The position numbers and the translations under genes are program-made. Of a DNA stretch of 64,000 nucleotides, positions 7,944 through 16,864 are shown piece by piece (the stretch's first letter is position 1; the number at the start of each line of letters is the position of its first letter). The notes beneath the pieces are model-generated. The model made no database searches. It was given only the letters and a program-made list of their open reading frames with translations, and had not been told where the DNA came from. Source of the stretch: an uncultured Blautia sp. (GTDB taxonomy: Bacteria; Bacillota; Clostridia; Lachnospirales; Lachnospiraceae); the NCBI GenBank assembly GCA_900551075.1, contig URVB01000015.1, forward strand, positions 1 to 64,000. Direction: 5' to 3'.

Positions 7944-10214
7944 TTATTCTTTGTCAATCTTTGTCAGTTTGGCATTAACGCTCTCCAGGAATCCCTCTGG
8001 AACCATACTGCTCATCATATTACTCATACCCTCCAGGCTCATGGTCTTCATCATATCCCACATGCCTTCTCCCGGTGCTACCTTCATATTCGTGGTAAGC
8101 TTGACCGCGGTTGAAACTATCTCCAGCGCTTTTGGATTCTTCGCAAGCTCCTCCATGCTGTCTTTGATACTGTATTTTCCCTCCGGAAATTCCATCGGCG
8201 CACTCAGATCCATCTCTCCGACAGAGCTGAACCAGTTGGCAACGCCCTCCGCACGCTCATTAACCTCCGGCAGTACATAGACAGCCGGCTCCTTCTCAAC
8301 CTTCTCAAGCGTTGCAGTGTCTTTCACGTTGCCTGCAGCTGCAAGCAGAGTATTAAATCCATCCTTCAAAGCCACCCGGAATACAAATACCTTCTCTGCG
8401 GACTGCTCCTCCACCAGCTCCTCATTCAGATACAGCGCCACGGACGGCTGATTGGAATATACACGAACCTCGGTAGACTCTCCTGCACGCTGTGCGTAAC
8501 GCTTGCCGCAGATATGCACCATCGGTTTTTCTGTCCAGTAGGCCTGATAGATATAATAGCTGTCTTTCTTCGTCCTGCGGTCCATTGTCACAAGACCTTT
8601 ATTATTACGTCCTACCACGCCGCCCTCATCCCTGGCCGCACAGCCGAAGTCAAACATATTCCACACATGGCTGGACCACAGCCACGGACGCTCGTCCAGT
8701 ACTTTTGCCATGTGCTCATGGTAAAGCGCCTGATATTCCTCACTATAATCCTTACATGCCGGATTAGGTCCATGATAGGTAATAATGCCTTCACATCCGT
8801 ACTCTGAAACACCTACGCAGATATCCGGATGAACTTCATGGAAATGATCGAACCACGGCCCGTTGTCCTCCATCCTTCCGCCATACCAGCCAAAGTAGTG
8901 GTTATAGCTGATAACATCGGTAATATGGTGCATCGGGCTTTCCAGCGGAGTCATGCTGACATGTGCGATCGTTGTCAGCCGGGTTGGATCAAGCTCCTTT
9001 GCAAGCGCGTTCAGCTCCTTATGATTATCCACCAGTTGCTGGCTGATGCCGCCGATCAGTATCTCATTCGAAATTCCCCAGAAGCAGATAGACGGATGAT
9101 TATAATTCTGGATAATCAGCTCTTTCAACTGGCTGATACAGTTCTGGTGGGCATTTGGGTCTTTTTTAAATACGCTGATAAACGGAATCTCTGCCCATAC
9201 CACAAAGCCCATCTCATCACAGGCATCATAGAAATCCTGTGAGTGCTGATAATGAGCCAGACGGATTGTGTTCGCTCCCAGTTCTTTAATGATGGCCGCA
9301 TCCCTGTAGTGGTCATCCCTCGTCAGGGCATTGCCCTTGTAAAGCTGGTCCTGATGGCGGCTGACGCCACGGAGCGGCGTTTTCCTGCCATTGATAATAA
9401 ATCCCTCACTTGGCGAACATTCGAAGCTTCGCACACCCACACGTGCGGACACTTCATCATATGCCTCATTCCGGCGCTGAAGCCTTGCAGTAACCGTGTA
9501 CAGATATGGGTTGTCAATATCCCACAGGGTAACATCCGGGACATGAATCACCGTCTTTGCCGCATCCGACGGACGGCACGCCGCGGCAACCTCTCTGCCC
9601 TCCGCATCAAAGACAGAATAAAGGACAGTAAAATTCTCATCAGGATTTATGACATAAGCCTCTGTCTCAAAGGCAGCCCCATCGCCTTCCTCACACGGCT
9701 TTGGAGTTACAGCCAGCCCCGGACCTCCATAATAATCCAGGTCAAAATGTGTATCCGGCACGCTGATCAGATTTACGCCGCGGTAAAGTCCCCCGTAGAA
9801 CGTGAAATCCGCAGATTCCGGATAAACACTGGACTTCACCTCATTGCTGCAGGCTATGACAAGAAGATTTTCCCCGGACTCCCTGCACAGATCTGTTACA
9901 TCCGCACGGAAGATGGAATACCCGCCCTCGTGGTAAGTAACTTCCTTTCCGTTGACATAGACGGTTGCCTGCTGGCCTGCCGCCAGAACCTCCACATAGA
10001 CCTTTCCGCCCGGCAGAGGCTGTTTCGGCGTGGCAAATGTCCTTGCATACCAGTAACAGCCACGGTCATATCCCCCATTTCCGTCATGTCCATCCACCGC
10101 ATTCCATGTATGCGGAAGATCCACCATCTGCCAATCCGTCGGCATAGCCGCCGGAAGCCCCACGTTCTCCCGTATAAACTGCCATCCCTTATTCAGACTG
10201 ATGATGCTTCGCAT
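7944..10214 (-). CDS. Glycoside hydrolase family 2, probable beta-glucuronidase/galacturonidase
   Basis: A 756-residue GH2 enzyme. A jelly-roll sugar-binding domain (~1-160), an Ig-like domain (~165-265) and a TIM barrel (~268-565) are followed by an unusual tail. The acid/base is Glu384 in WGISNE and the nucleophile Glu471 in VSEYG. An Asn-Asn-Lys-Gly segment at 537-540 aligns with the N-x-K motif that contacts the carboxylate in beta-glucuronidases, although some other GH2 enzymes also have it. The uronate catabolic genes downstream support uronic-acid specificity. ATG at 10214 is chosen because AGGAGG lies 8 nt before it; the TTG at 10220 is only two bases from that site. Residues ~640-756 are a Met-rich helical extension of unknown role. 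It could still be a beta-galactosidase. Confidence 0.85.
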   Translation of the reverse strand: MRSIISLNKGWQFIRENVGLPAAMPTDWQMVDLPHTWNAVDGHDGNGGYDRGCYWYARTFATPKQPLPGGKVYVEVLAAGQQATVYVNGKEVTYHEGGYSIFRADVTDLCRESGENLLVIACSNEVKSSVYPESADFTFYGGLYRGVNLISVPDTHFDLDYYGGPGLAVTPKPCEEGDGAAFETEAYVINPDENFTVLYSVFDAEGREVAAACRPSDAAKTVIHVPDVTLWDIDNPYLYTVTARLQRRNEAYDEVSARVGVRSFECSPSEGFIINGRKTPLRGVSRHQDQLYKGNALTRDDHYRDAAIIKELGANTIRLAHYQHSQDFYDACDEMGFVVWAEIPFISVFKKDPNAHQNCISQLKELIIQNYNHPSICFWGISNEILIGGISQQLVDNHKELNALAKELDPTRLTTIAHVSMTPLESPMHHITDVISYNHYFGWYGGRMEDNGPWFDHFHEVHPDICVGVSEYGCEGIITYHGPNPACKDYSEEYQALYHEHMAKVLDERPWLWSSHVWNMFDFGCAARDEGGVVGRNNKGLVTMDRRTKKDSYYIYQAYWTEKPMVHICGKRYAQRAGESTEVRVYSNQPSVALYLNEELVEEQSAEKVFVFRVALKDGFNTLLAAAGNVKDTATLEKVEKEPAVYVLPEVNERAEGVANWFSSVGEMDLSAPMEFPEGKYSIKDSMEELAKNPKALEIVSTAVKLTTNMKVAPGEGMWDMMKTMSLEGMSNMMSSMVPEGFLESVNAKLTKIDKE

Positions 10215-10233
10215 AAGCAACTCCTCCTTTCAT

Positions 10234-10252
10234 ATTGTGCATACTGCACAAT
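10234..10252. promoter_or_regulatory. Perfect 19-bp palindrome in the GH2 leader, candidate operator
   Basis: ATTGTGCA-TAC-TGCACAAT: two perfect 8-bp arms around 3 bases, six bases upstream of the GH2 ribosome-binding site. If the promoter proposed at 10276-10303 is right, the palindrome covers about +17 to +35, where a bound repressor would block transcription. A dimeric repressor (GntR or LacI type) would suit this symmetry; the adjacent AraC protein would more often bind direct repeats. It could instead form a leader hairpin. Confidence 0.5.
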
Positions 10253-10275
10253 AAAGACATGAATTTTATAGTTTA

Positions 10276-10303
10276 ATTATATATTTTGAATTATATATGC
10301 AAA
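10276..10303 (-). promoter_or_regulatory. Candidate promoter of the uronate operon
   Basis: On the minus strand TTTGCA (10298-10303), 16 bases, TATAAT (10276-10281), inside a very AT-rich 180-bp stretch between the divergent GH2 and araC genes. The -35 matches consensus at only four positions, as expected for an activated promoter. Other TATAAT-like strings nearby make the exact site uncertain. Confidence 0.4.
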
Positions 10304-10435
10304 TACCCTACATAAATATGGAAAATTTATTGTATTTTTTGTACTATTTTTAGATTGTTTGATTTTCTCAAAAAAATATGCAATAAATATGTAATAATAG
10401 CAAAAACAAATGCAATGTGAAGGAGGTGTTACATC

Positions 10436-11731
10436 ATGAAAGAGGAACAGATGATCATTGATTTAGTATGTAATATACTCCAGCTTTCTCGGGTACCTGT
10501 CTGTTTTCTGCCCCTACAGGATAAGGATCACGGCCCGCCGGACAACAGTCTGCAGGAAAGAATCCTTCAAAAAGCAGAAACATCTGATGTATTTGATAAA
10601 ATGTTCCGTTCGCTGAAAAAAAAGAATGTCTACCAGCTCACAGATATATTACAGTGCAATTACACAATTCTATGGCTTCCAAAAAGCGAACAATGGATGT
10701 TCTGCGGCCCAGTACTGTTCGAAGAAATCAAATACGAACGTCTCCAGAAAATTTTCCAGGAATTAAAGCTGCCCGAGGAGCTGCAGGATACTCTCCATGA
10801 GCATTATCTTAAAGCAACACTTGTATCCGCTCAGGAATCCTATGAAAACATTTTTATAGTCCTCGCTGACAGACTGTACGGGAAAGGCCAATATAGCGTG
10901 GTCTATGACAACGGTCACGAACTGGACGAGTGGTATCATTATTATCAGAATTTTTACCGTGTGCCGGAAAACCCTCTCCGCGGTGTAAAGGTAATCGAAG
11001 AACGTTATGAATTGGAGAACGCCCTGATAGGAGCCATCGAGCACGCTGATGAACCGAAGGCAATGGAACTGGCAGCCAAAATCTCCACTCTTGTGATACC
11101 CCCAAGAATGCCGAATGCCATGCGGGATATGAAAGATTACTGCATAACAAGCAACACACTGATGCGCAAGGCCGCAGAGACTGCCGGAGTACATCCCATC
11201 TACATAGATGCCTTTTCCAACCGCAACGTACAGAAGATTGAACAGTTAATCAGCCAAAAGCAGGCCCGGAATCTGATACGGAAGATGGCCAGAGGGTACT
11301 GTCAGTTAATACACAGACACACACTCCCTGACTACTCAACATTAATTCGCAAGGTTATCACTTATGTCAACACCGATGTACGGGCAAACCTGACCCTGCA
11401 CGGATTAGCTGAAGAGCTTTCTGTCAATGCCAGCTATCTCTCAACTTTATTTAAAAAAGAAATGGGCTGCACCTTGACAGATTATGTTAACCAATGCAGG
11501 ATCCGCCATGCCAGAAAGCTTCTTCTCAGCACCGATATGCCAATCAAGAACGTCGCGGCAGCCAGCGGTATTGCGGATGTCTATTACTTCAACCGCCTGT
11601 TCAAGAGAATGACCGGTTCTACACCGAAAGCATACCGTGAAATAGACTCCTTTGAGAGACAGAAAGAGCTCTCAGCTCTGAATAACAGCAACATAACATA
11701 CTCCGGCCGCCGTGCTGACAGATCTGATTAA
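10436..11731 (+). CDS. AraC-family transcriptional regulator
   Basis: A 431-residue protein with the AraC/XylS double helix-turn-helix at the C-terminus (~315-415): IRKVITYVNTDV, then LSVNASYLSTLFKKEMG, and the second helix pair ending YYFNRLFKRMTGSTPKAYRE. The N-terminal ~300 residues are not a simple cupin and I do not recognise a ligand fold. It is transcribed divergently from the uronate operon across 221 bp of shared upstream DNA, so it is probably the operon's activator responding to the sugar or an intermediate. Start ATG is preceded by AAGGAGG at 8-9 nt. Confidence 0.9.
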   Translation: MKEEQMIIDLVCNILQLSRVPVCFLPLQDKDHGPPDNSLQERILQKAETSDVFDKMFRSLKKKNVYQLTDILQCNYTILWLPKSEQWMFCGPVLFEEIKYERLQKIFQELKLPEELQDTLHEHYLKATLVSAQESYENIFIVLADRLYGKGQYSVVYDNGHELDEWYHYYQNFYRVPENPLRGVKVIEERYELENALIGAIEHADEPKAMELAAKISTLVIPPRMPNAMRDMKDYCITSNTLMRKAAETAGVHPIYIDAFSNRNVQKIEQLISQKQARNLIRKMARGYCQLIHRHTLPDYSTLIRKVITYVNTDVRANLTLHGLAEELSVNASYLSTLFKKEMGCTLTDYVNQCRIRHARKLLLSTDMPIKNVAAASGIADVYYFNRLFKRMTGSTPKAYREIDSFERQKELSALNNSNITYSGRRADRSD

Positions 11732-11785
11732 ACCCTGTATGGAATTTCTCTTTTGGAATCTGACAGCCGAATATGATACGAATCT

Positions 11786-11816
11786 AAAAACAGCCCTGTC
11801 CAACGACAGGGCTGTT
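11786..11816 (-). terminator. Terminator after ppk
   Basis: Perfect 12-bp stem AACAGCCCTGTC / GACAGGGCTGTT with a 4-base loop (11789-11816). On the minus strand it runs straight into TTTTT, 12 nt past the ppk stop codon. It also lies about 57 nt past the araC stop but has no T-run in that direction. Confidence 0.9.
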
Positions 11817-11828
11817 AATATACATAGC

Positions 11829-13982
11829 CTATTCCTCAATATCCTCCGCCGGTTCCGCCGGAATGAAGACACGTGATTTCTCTTTTTCTCCTTTTTTCTT
11901 TTGTACCGCTTTCTCCCGGGCCTCACGGCAGAATTCCATCTGGGAATTAATAAGTACCTTGCCACGCTTATCCTGTTTTACATAGGTCCCATCCGGCAAA
12001 AGCAGATGTGCCTTCACATTATCCTTAAATTCCAAATCCAGAACATACATTACCTCTCCCTTAATTCTCTCATCCTCTACCGGGAATACAATTTCCACAC
12101 GGCGGTCCAGGTTACGGGGCATCCAGTCCGCACTTCCCATGAATATCTCCTCATGACCTCCGTTATAGAAATAGAAAATACGGCTGTGCTCCAGAAAATC
12201 TCCTACAATGGAACGAACCTGGATATTTTCACTGACACCTGGAATTCCCACCCTCAGACAGCAGATACCTCTTACCAAAAGCTCGATCTTAACACCGCAG
12301 GAGGATGCATAATAGAGAGCCGCCATAATTACCGGATCACAGAGAGCGTTCATCTTGCCCATAATATGTGCCGGATTTCCCTGCTTTGCATTTTCTGCCT
12401 CCCTCTCGATCAGCTTCAGGAAACGATTCTTCATCCAGATCGGCGCAACGACCAGTTTATTCCAGCGTTTTGGCTCAGAATAGCCGGAGAGCATATTGAA
12501 TACAGCCGTTGCATCCTCACCGAAACGTTCGTCGCAGGTAAATACACCGCAGTCCGTATAAAGCTTAGCTGTCGAATCATTATAGTTACCGGTTGCCATA
12601 TGCACATAACGGCGGATTCCGGTCTCTTCTCTTCTTACCACCAATGTAATCTTACTGTGCGTCTTTAAGCCCACCAGGCCGTAAATAACATGACATCCGG
12701 CTTTTTCCAGCATCTTGGCCCAGACAATGTTGTTTTCCTCATCAAATCGCGCCTTCAGTTCTACCAGAACGGAAACCTGCTTGCCGTTCTCCGCTGCCTG
12801 CGCAAGAGCCGCAATGATAGGAGAATGTCCGCTGACACGATACAGAGTCTGTTTGATTGCAAGGACATCCGGATCCTTTGCTGCCTTACGAACAAAATCC
12901 ACGACCGGATCAAAGCTCATGTACGGATGATGCAGAAATACATCTCCCTCCCGGATTATCTGGAAAATATCCTTATCGTTCTGAAACTCCGGTACAGGTG
13001 CAGGCGTATATTTCTTAGTCTTGTACCGATCAAAGCCCTCCAGTCCGTAAATCTTCATCAGCATGGTAAGATCCAGAGGTCCGCTGATCGCAAAAATATC
13101 TTCACTCTTAATATCAAACTCGGTTCTCAGAATTTTCAGGAGGCGCTTATCCATCTTTTCTTCTGCTTCAAGACGGATCACTTCACCCCACTGACGCTTC
13201 TTTAGCTGCTTCTGAATTTCCACCAGAAGGTCCTCTGCCTCATCCTCATCAATGGTCAGATCTGCATTTCTCATAATACGGTAAGGATGTGCACAGACGA
13301 CGTTATTGCTCAAAAACAGCTTTCCGATATTTCTCTCGATGATTTCCTCCAAAAGGATGACCGCAGTAACGCCCTCCCTGCCGGATGGGACCTCAATGAC
13401 ACGCGGCAGTACGGAAGGTACCTGAACAGTCGCAAATTCCAATACCTCCCTGCCCTTTTTCTTGTCTTTTTTGGAAATCAGCGCACCGATATTCAGGGAT
13501 TTGTTCCGAATCAGCGGAAACGGTCTGGAGGAATCCATAGCCATAGGCGTCAGCACAGGATATACGTTGTCTTCAAAATAGCGGTCTGCAAACTCCTTCT
13601 GCTTTTCGGAAAGATTTTCGTGCTCCATAATCATATGGAGCCCGGCCTTTTCCAATGCAGGAATCAGGGAACGGTTCAGTGTATTATACTGTACATGCAC
13701 CAGCTCATGTGTCTGTACACTGATCTCCCGAAGCTGCTCCTTAGGAGTCAATCCCGCAATATCCGTTTTTTCATAGCCTGCATGCACCTGATCCTTCAGG
13801 GATGCTACACGCACCATATAAAACTCATCCAGATTGGAGGATGTAATGCTCAAAAATTTCAGCCGCTCAAAAAGAGGCAGAGACTTATCCCTCGCTTCGC
13901 TCAAGACCCTGTCATCAAATTTCAGCCAGCTCAATTCTCTGTTCACATAATATTCCGGTTTTTCAAATTTTTTCAGTTCCAT
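11829..13982 (-). CDS. ppk: Polyphosphate kinase 1
   Basis: A 717-residue protein of normal Ppk1 length. The N-terminus YYVNRELSWLKFDDRVL is diagnostic. The phosphohistidine region is LVGLKTHSKITLV (~430) and the second PLD-like motif carries the residues of the GSADWMPRN segment near ~620. It reversibly polymerises ATP gamma-phosphate into polyphosphate. It is the last gene of folC-pheA-DUF815-ppx-ppk, 13 nt after the exopolyphosphatase gene, so synthesis and degradation enzymes are co-expressed. GGGGGT lies before the ATG. The C-terminal ~35 residues are Lys/Glu-rich and probably disordered. Confidence 0.97.
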   Translation of the reverse strand: MELKKFEKPEYYVNRELSWLKFDDRVLSEARDKSLPLFERLKFLSITSSNLDEFYMVRVASLKDQVHAGYEKTDIAGLTPKEQLREISVQTHELVHVQYNTLNRSLIPALEKAGLHMIMEHENLSEKQKEFADRYFEDNVYPVLTPMAMDSSRPFPLIRNKSLNIGALISKKDKKKGREVLEFATVQVPSVLPRVIEVPSGREGVTAVILLEEIIERNIGKLFLSNNVVCAHPYRIMRNADLTIDEDEAEDLLVEIQKQLKKRQWGEVIRLEAEEKMDKRLLKILRTEFDIKSEDIFAISGPLDLTMLMKIYGLEGFDRYKTKKYTPAPVPEFQNDKDIFQIIREGDVFLHHPYMSFDPVVDFVRKAAKDPDVLAIKQTLYRVSGHSPIIAALAQAAENGKQVSVLVELKARFDEENNIVWAKMLEKAGCHVIYGLVGLKTHSKITLVVRREETGIRRYVHMATGNYNDSTAKLYTDCGVFTCDERFGEDATAVFNMLSGYSEPKRWNKLVVAPIWMKNRFLKLIEREAENAKQGNPAHIMGKMNALCDPVIMAALYYASSCGVKIELLVRGICCLRVGIPGVSENIQVRSIVGDFLEHSRIFYFYNGGHEEIFMGSADWMPRNLDRRVEIVFPVEDERIKGEVMYVLDLEFKDNVKAHLLLPDGTYVKQDKRGKVLINSQMEFCREAREKAVQKKKGEKEKSRVFIPAEPAEDIEE

Positions 13983-13995
13983 AATCGTTCACCCC

Positions 13996-15531
13996 CTACA
14001 CCTTTCTCTTGCGCCTGAGCACCAGACGAATACCGAACACTTCTTCAAAGAACTCCACTTTGTCCTTCAAAAGCCCTAATTCCAGAGAAATATCCCTGTT
14101 GGAATCAATCACAAGCTGCAATTCCCGATCCTTAAGCACAGCCTTCAGCCCCTGCACTTTCTGGTAATGGCTTCTGTCCATGGCATTGGCAAGACGCAGA
14201 ATTGCTGTCAGCTTCGCGACCAGAAGATAGCGGTTTCTGTCTAAACCGGAGCCATCGTCATTTTTCTCATAATAGATAAACTCGGTGGTATTATAGCGCA
14301 CCGCACTGGCAATGATCTGACGCTCTTCTGTCGAAAGACCGATGATCTCCGTCGCCATAATGATCCGGTAGGAGCATTCTGCCACATCCGACATGCTGAT
14401 ATATTTTCCGCAGTCATGAAGCTGAACGGCAATCTGCAGAAGCAGACGTTCCCTTGCTCCCATTCCATGCACCTTTTTCATACTGTCGAAAATTGCCAGC
14501 GCCAGCTTCGTGGTCCCCTGAATATGGTTTTTGCCGCTGGAATAACGCTTTGCAATATTTCTGGAAGCTACCAGGATATCATTTTCAAAATTATGTACAC
14601 TCTTAATAAACCTTTTCTTTTCCCCGAAATCATAGGCAAGACCATCCAACAGAGAAACGCCCGGCGCCCACAGAGATTCCGCATTGAAAATATCCAGAAA
14701 ATTTTTGCAGATGACCATAGTCGGAACCACCAGAGAGGCATATTCCGGATCAATTCCCATTTCCTCTGCCAGTGCTTCCTCAGTCTTGTATACGGTATTT
14801 TCATAGCGCTTTTCAAATTCCGTTCTGTTGATGATCTTATCCTGCATTTCTTCACGAAAAATCGTATCTGTCAGAAAATCTCCCATAAGGATAACATTTT
14901 TGATGTCACGGTCCTTCAGAGACAAACGCTGAAAAGCCATCAGATCATTACGGATAAATTCCTCAATAAGCTGATCATAATGCGTATTTGTCTTTTCCAG
15001 CTCCTTCAGCCGTTCACGGATACGCAGGCTTCCCATTTTCAGACACTGCGTGGTCACCAGCGCATCCTTGTCAAACAGAGACACCTGCAGGCTGCCTCCG
15101 CCCACATCCAGAATAGCGGTTCCCTTCTGTATCATCTTCTTAAAGCCGGCTTCAATCGCAGCAATGGACTTATACCCGAGAAAATGCTGCTCCGCATTAC
15201 TTAAAATCTCCACGCGGATACCGGTCCTCTGGAAAATCTGTTCAATAATGATAATCGGATTCTCCAGTTCCCGAAAAGCGCTGGTCGCACAGGCACGGGA
15301 TTCCTCTGCGCCGAATTCTCTCATAATATTCCGAAAATCATTTAGAATGCTGCACAGCGCATCTACCATGTCCATGTCCAGCCTGCCGGTAGAATACGCT
15401 CCCTTCCCCAATTCCAGACGATATCTCACATAGTTCAGCTCACGAAAACCAATTTTTTTCGACAATTCAAAGATTTTCATACTGACCTCATACGAACCAA
15501 TGTCAATCGCCGCAAAGGTTGTTACTGCCAT
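13996..15531 (-). CDS. ppx: Ppx/GppA-family exopolyphosphatase with C-terminal HD-like domain
   Basis: A 511-residue protein of the ASKHA-fold Ppx/GppA family. It has AAIDIGSYEVS at the N-terminus, ACATSAFRE with the catalytic-region Glu at ~85, and ILDVGGGSLQVSL at ~130. The C-terminal third contains QLHDCGKY, an HD-type segment. In family members GGGS is normally followed by T-E; here it is L-Q, and the phosphate-binding loop GSYEVS also departs from the usual GSN pattern, so activity or substrate may differ. Start ATG 15531 is chosen for AAAGGAG nine bases upstream. It is followed 13 nt later by ppk. Confidence 0.88.
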   Translation of the reverse strand: MAVTTFAAIDIGSYEVSMKIFELSKKIGFRELNYVRYRLELGKGAYSTGRLDMDMVDALCSILNDFRNIMREFGAEESRACATSAFRELENPIIIIEQIFQRTGIRVEILSNAEQHFLGYKSIAAIEAGFKKMIQKGTAILDVGGGSLQVSLFDKDALVTTQCLKMGSLRIRERLKELEKTNTHYDQLIEEFIRNDLMAFQRLSLKDRDIKNVILMGDFLTDTIFREEMQDKIINRTEFEKRYENTVYKTEEALAEEMGIDPEYASLVVPTMVICKNFLDIFNAESLWAPGVSLLDGLAYDFGEKKRFIKSVHNFENDILVASRNIAKRYSSGKNHIQGTTKLALAIFDSMKKVHGMGARERLLLQIAVQLHDCGKYISMSDVAECSYRIIMATEIIGLSTEERQIIASAVRYNTTEFIYYEKNDDGSGLDRNRYLLVAKLTAILRLANAMDRSHYQKVQGLKAVLKDRELQLVIDSNRDISLELGLLKDKVEFFEEVFGIRLVLRRKRKV

Positions 15532-15550
15532 TTCCCCATCTCCTTTTCCC

Positions 15551-16861
15551 TTAACCTGCCGTTTCTTTTCCCAATAAATAATCAATAAACTGCTGTGCCG
15601 TCCTTCCGGTCAGCCCGCCGTGAGAAAGCTCCCATTTATTTGCCTCCAGAAGCAGCTCATTCTCCGGCATCTGTACATGATGACGCTCTGCCAGGACCTT
15701 GACGATATTCTGGAATTCCTTCTTATTCGGAGCCCCGAAATAAATACGCACACCAAAGCGGTATACCAGGGAAAGCTTCTCCTGCACCGTATCGGAGGAA
15801 TGCAGATCATCGTCATCCATAAGCTCCAGTTTGTCACTGGACCGCTCGCGCACCAGATGCCTGCGGTTACTGGTTGCATATATCAGTATATTCTCCGGTT
15901 TTTTCTCCAGGCCGCCCTCAATTACAGCCTTCAGATATTTATATTCAATCTCAAACTCTTCAAATGACAAATCATCCATATAGATGATAAATTTATAATT
16001 TCGATTCTTAATCTGTGCGATCACATCGTTCAGGTCCTGAAATTGATGCTTATACACCTCAATAATTCGAAGGCCCTCATCATAATAACGGTTCAGAATT
16101 CCCTTGATGCTGGAAGATTTTCCGGTTCCCGCATCTCCGAAAAGAAGACAGTTGTTGGCTTTTCGTCCCCGTACAAAGGCTTCCGTGTTTTCAATAAGCT
16201 TCTGTTTCGGAATTTCGTATCCTACAAGATCATCCAGCTTCACATGTGCAATCCTGGTGACAGGCATGATCACAGCGTCACCGTTCTTATCATGGTCCAC
16301 ACGGAAAGCTTTATGAAGCCCCAGCTTGCCAACGCCGAAATCCTTATAGAACTGCACCATATCCTCCATAAACTCTTCCGTGGTTTGCGCTTCTGCCAGC
16401 GTCCTGCTCATAGCGCAGATACGGTCCCGGATGCGTTTATTGAACATTTTGCTGTTGCTGTCAATATTGTGATAATCGCAAAGAATATGACAGCAGGAGG
16501 TACCGAGAACCCGGTCAAACACCCGCAGATCAAAATCATACAGCTCTTTAAAAATTGCAAAATCATGCAGTGCCAGCTCATTGATGCTGCCCTCCACTGC
16601 TCCGCGAATCTCACTTGCCGTACTGAACGCATTTTCATGGTTTACCAGAAGAAAGGTCAGATAATTATGCCAAAGGTTCCCTGAAAATCCGTAGGAGCCC
16701 GCAATTTCCACAAGACCATTGGCACACTCATAAAATAATTCTCTTTTTTCTGTCAACTTACTCTGCTGTTCTTCATATACACACATCAGCATCGTCATCT
16801 TCTGAAGGATCTCCCCATGCTGAAAATCACGATAAAGAATGCATTCCTGAATCCTTGCCAT
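15551..16861 (-). CDS. DUF815-type AAA+ ATPase
   Basis: A 436-residue protein with an N-terminal ~185-residue helical region and a C-terminal AAA+ module. Walker A is LFGDAGTGKSS (~245) and Walker B is FIIYMDDLSFEEFE (~300), with an arginine-rich SNRRHLVRE sensor segment after it. This layout is the DUF815 family, widespread and uncharacterised in Firmicutes. It lies 3 nt after pheA and 19 nt before ppx, so it is translated with them. No partner is known; a role with polyphosphate enzymes is only suggested by position. Confidence 0.85.
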   Translation of the reverse strand: MARIQECILYRDFQHGEILQKMTMLMCVYEEQQSKLTEKRELFYECANGLVEIAGSYGFSGNLWHNYLTFLLVNHENAFSTASEIRGAVEGSINELALHDFAIFKELYDFDLRVFDRVLGTSCCHILCDYHNIDSNSKMFNKRIRDRICAMSRTLAEAQTTEEFMEDMVQFYKDFGVGKLGLHKAFRVDHDKNGDAVIMPVTRIAHVKLDDLVGYEIPKQKLIENTEAFVRGRKANNCLLFGDAGTGKSSSIKGILNRYYDEGLRIIEVYKHQFQDLNDVIAQIKNRNYKFIIYMDDLSFEEFEIEYKYLKAVIEGGLEKKPENILIYATSNRRHLVRERSSDKLELMDDDDLHSSDTVQEKLSLVYRFGVRIYFGAPNKKEFQNIVKVLAERHHVQMPENELLLEANKWELSHGGLTGRTAQQFIDYLLGKETAG

Positions 16862-16864
16862 TGA

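Noticed and set aside
10218..10220. TTG start for the GH2 gene
   Set aside because: Only two bases separate it from the AGGAGG site; the ATG at 10214 has the normal 8-nt spacing.
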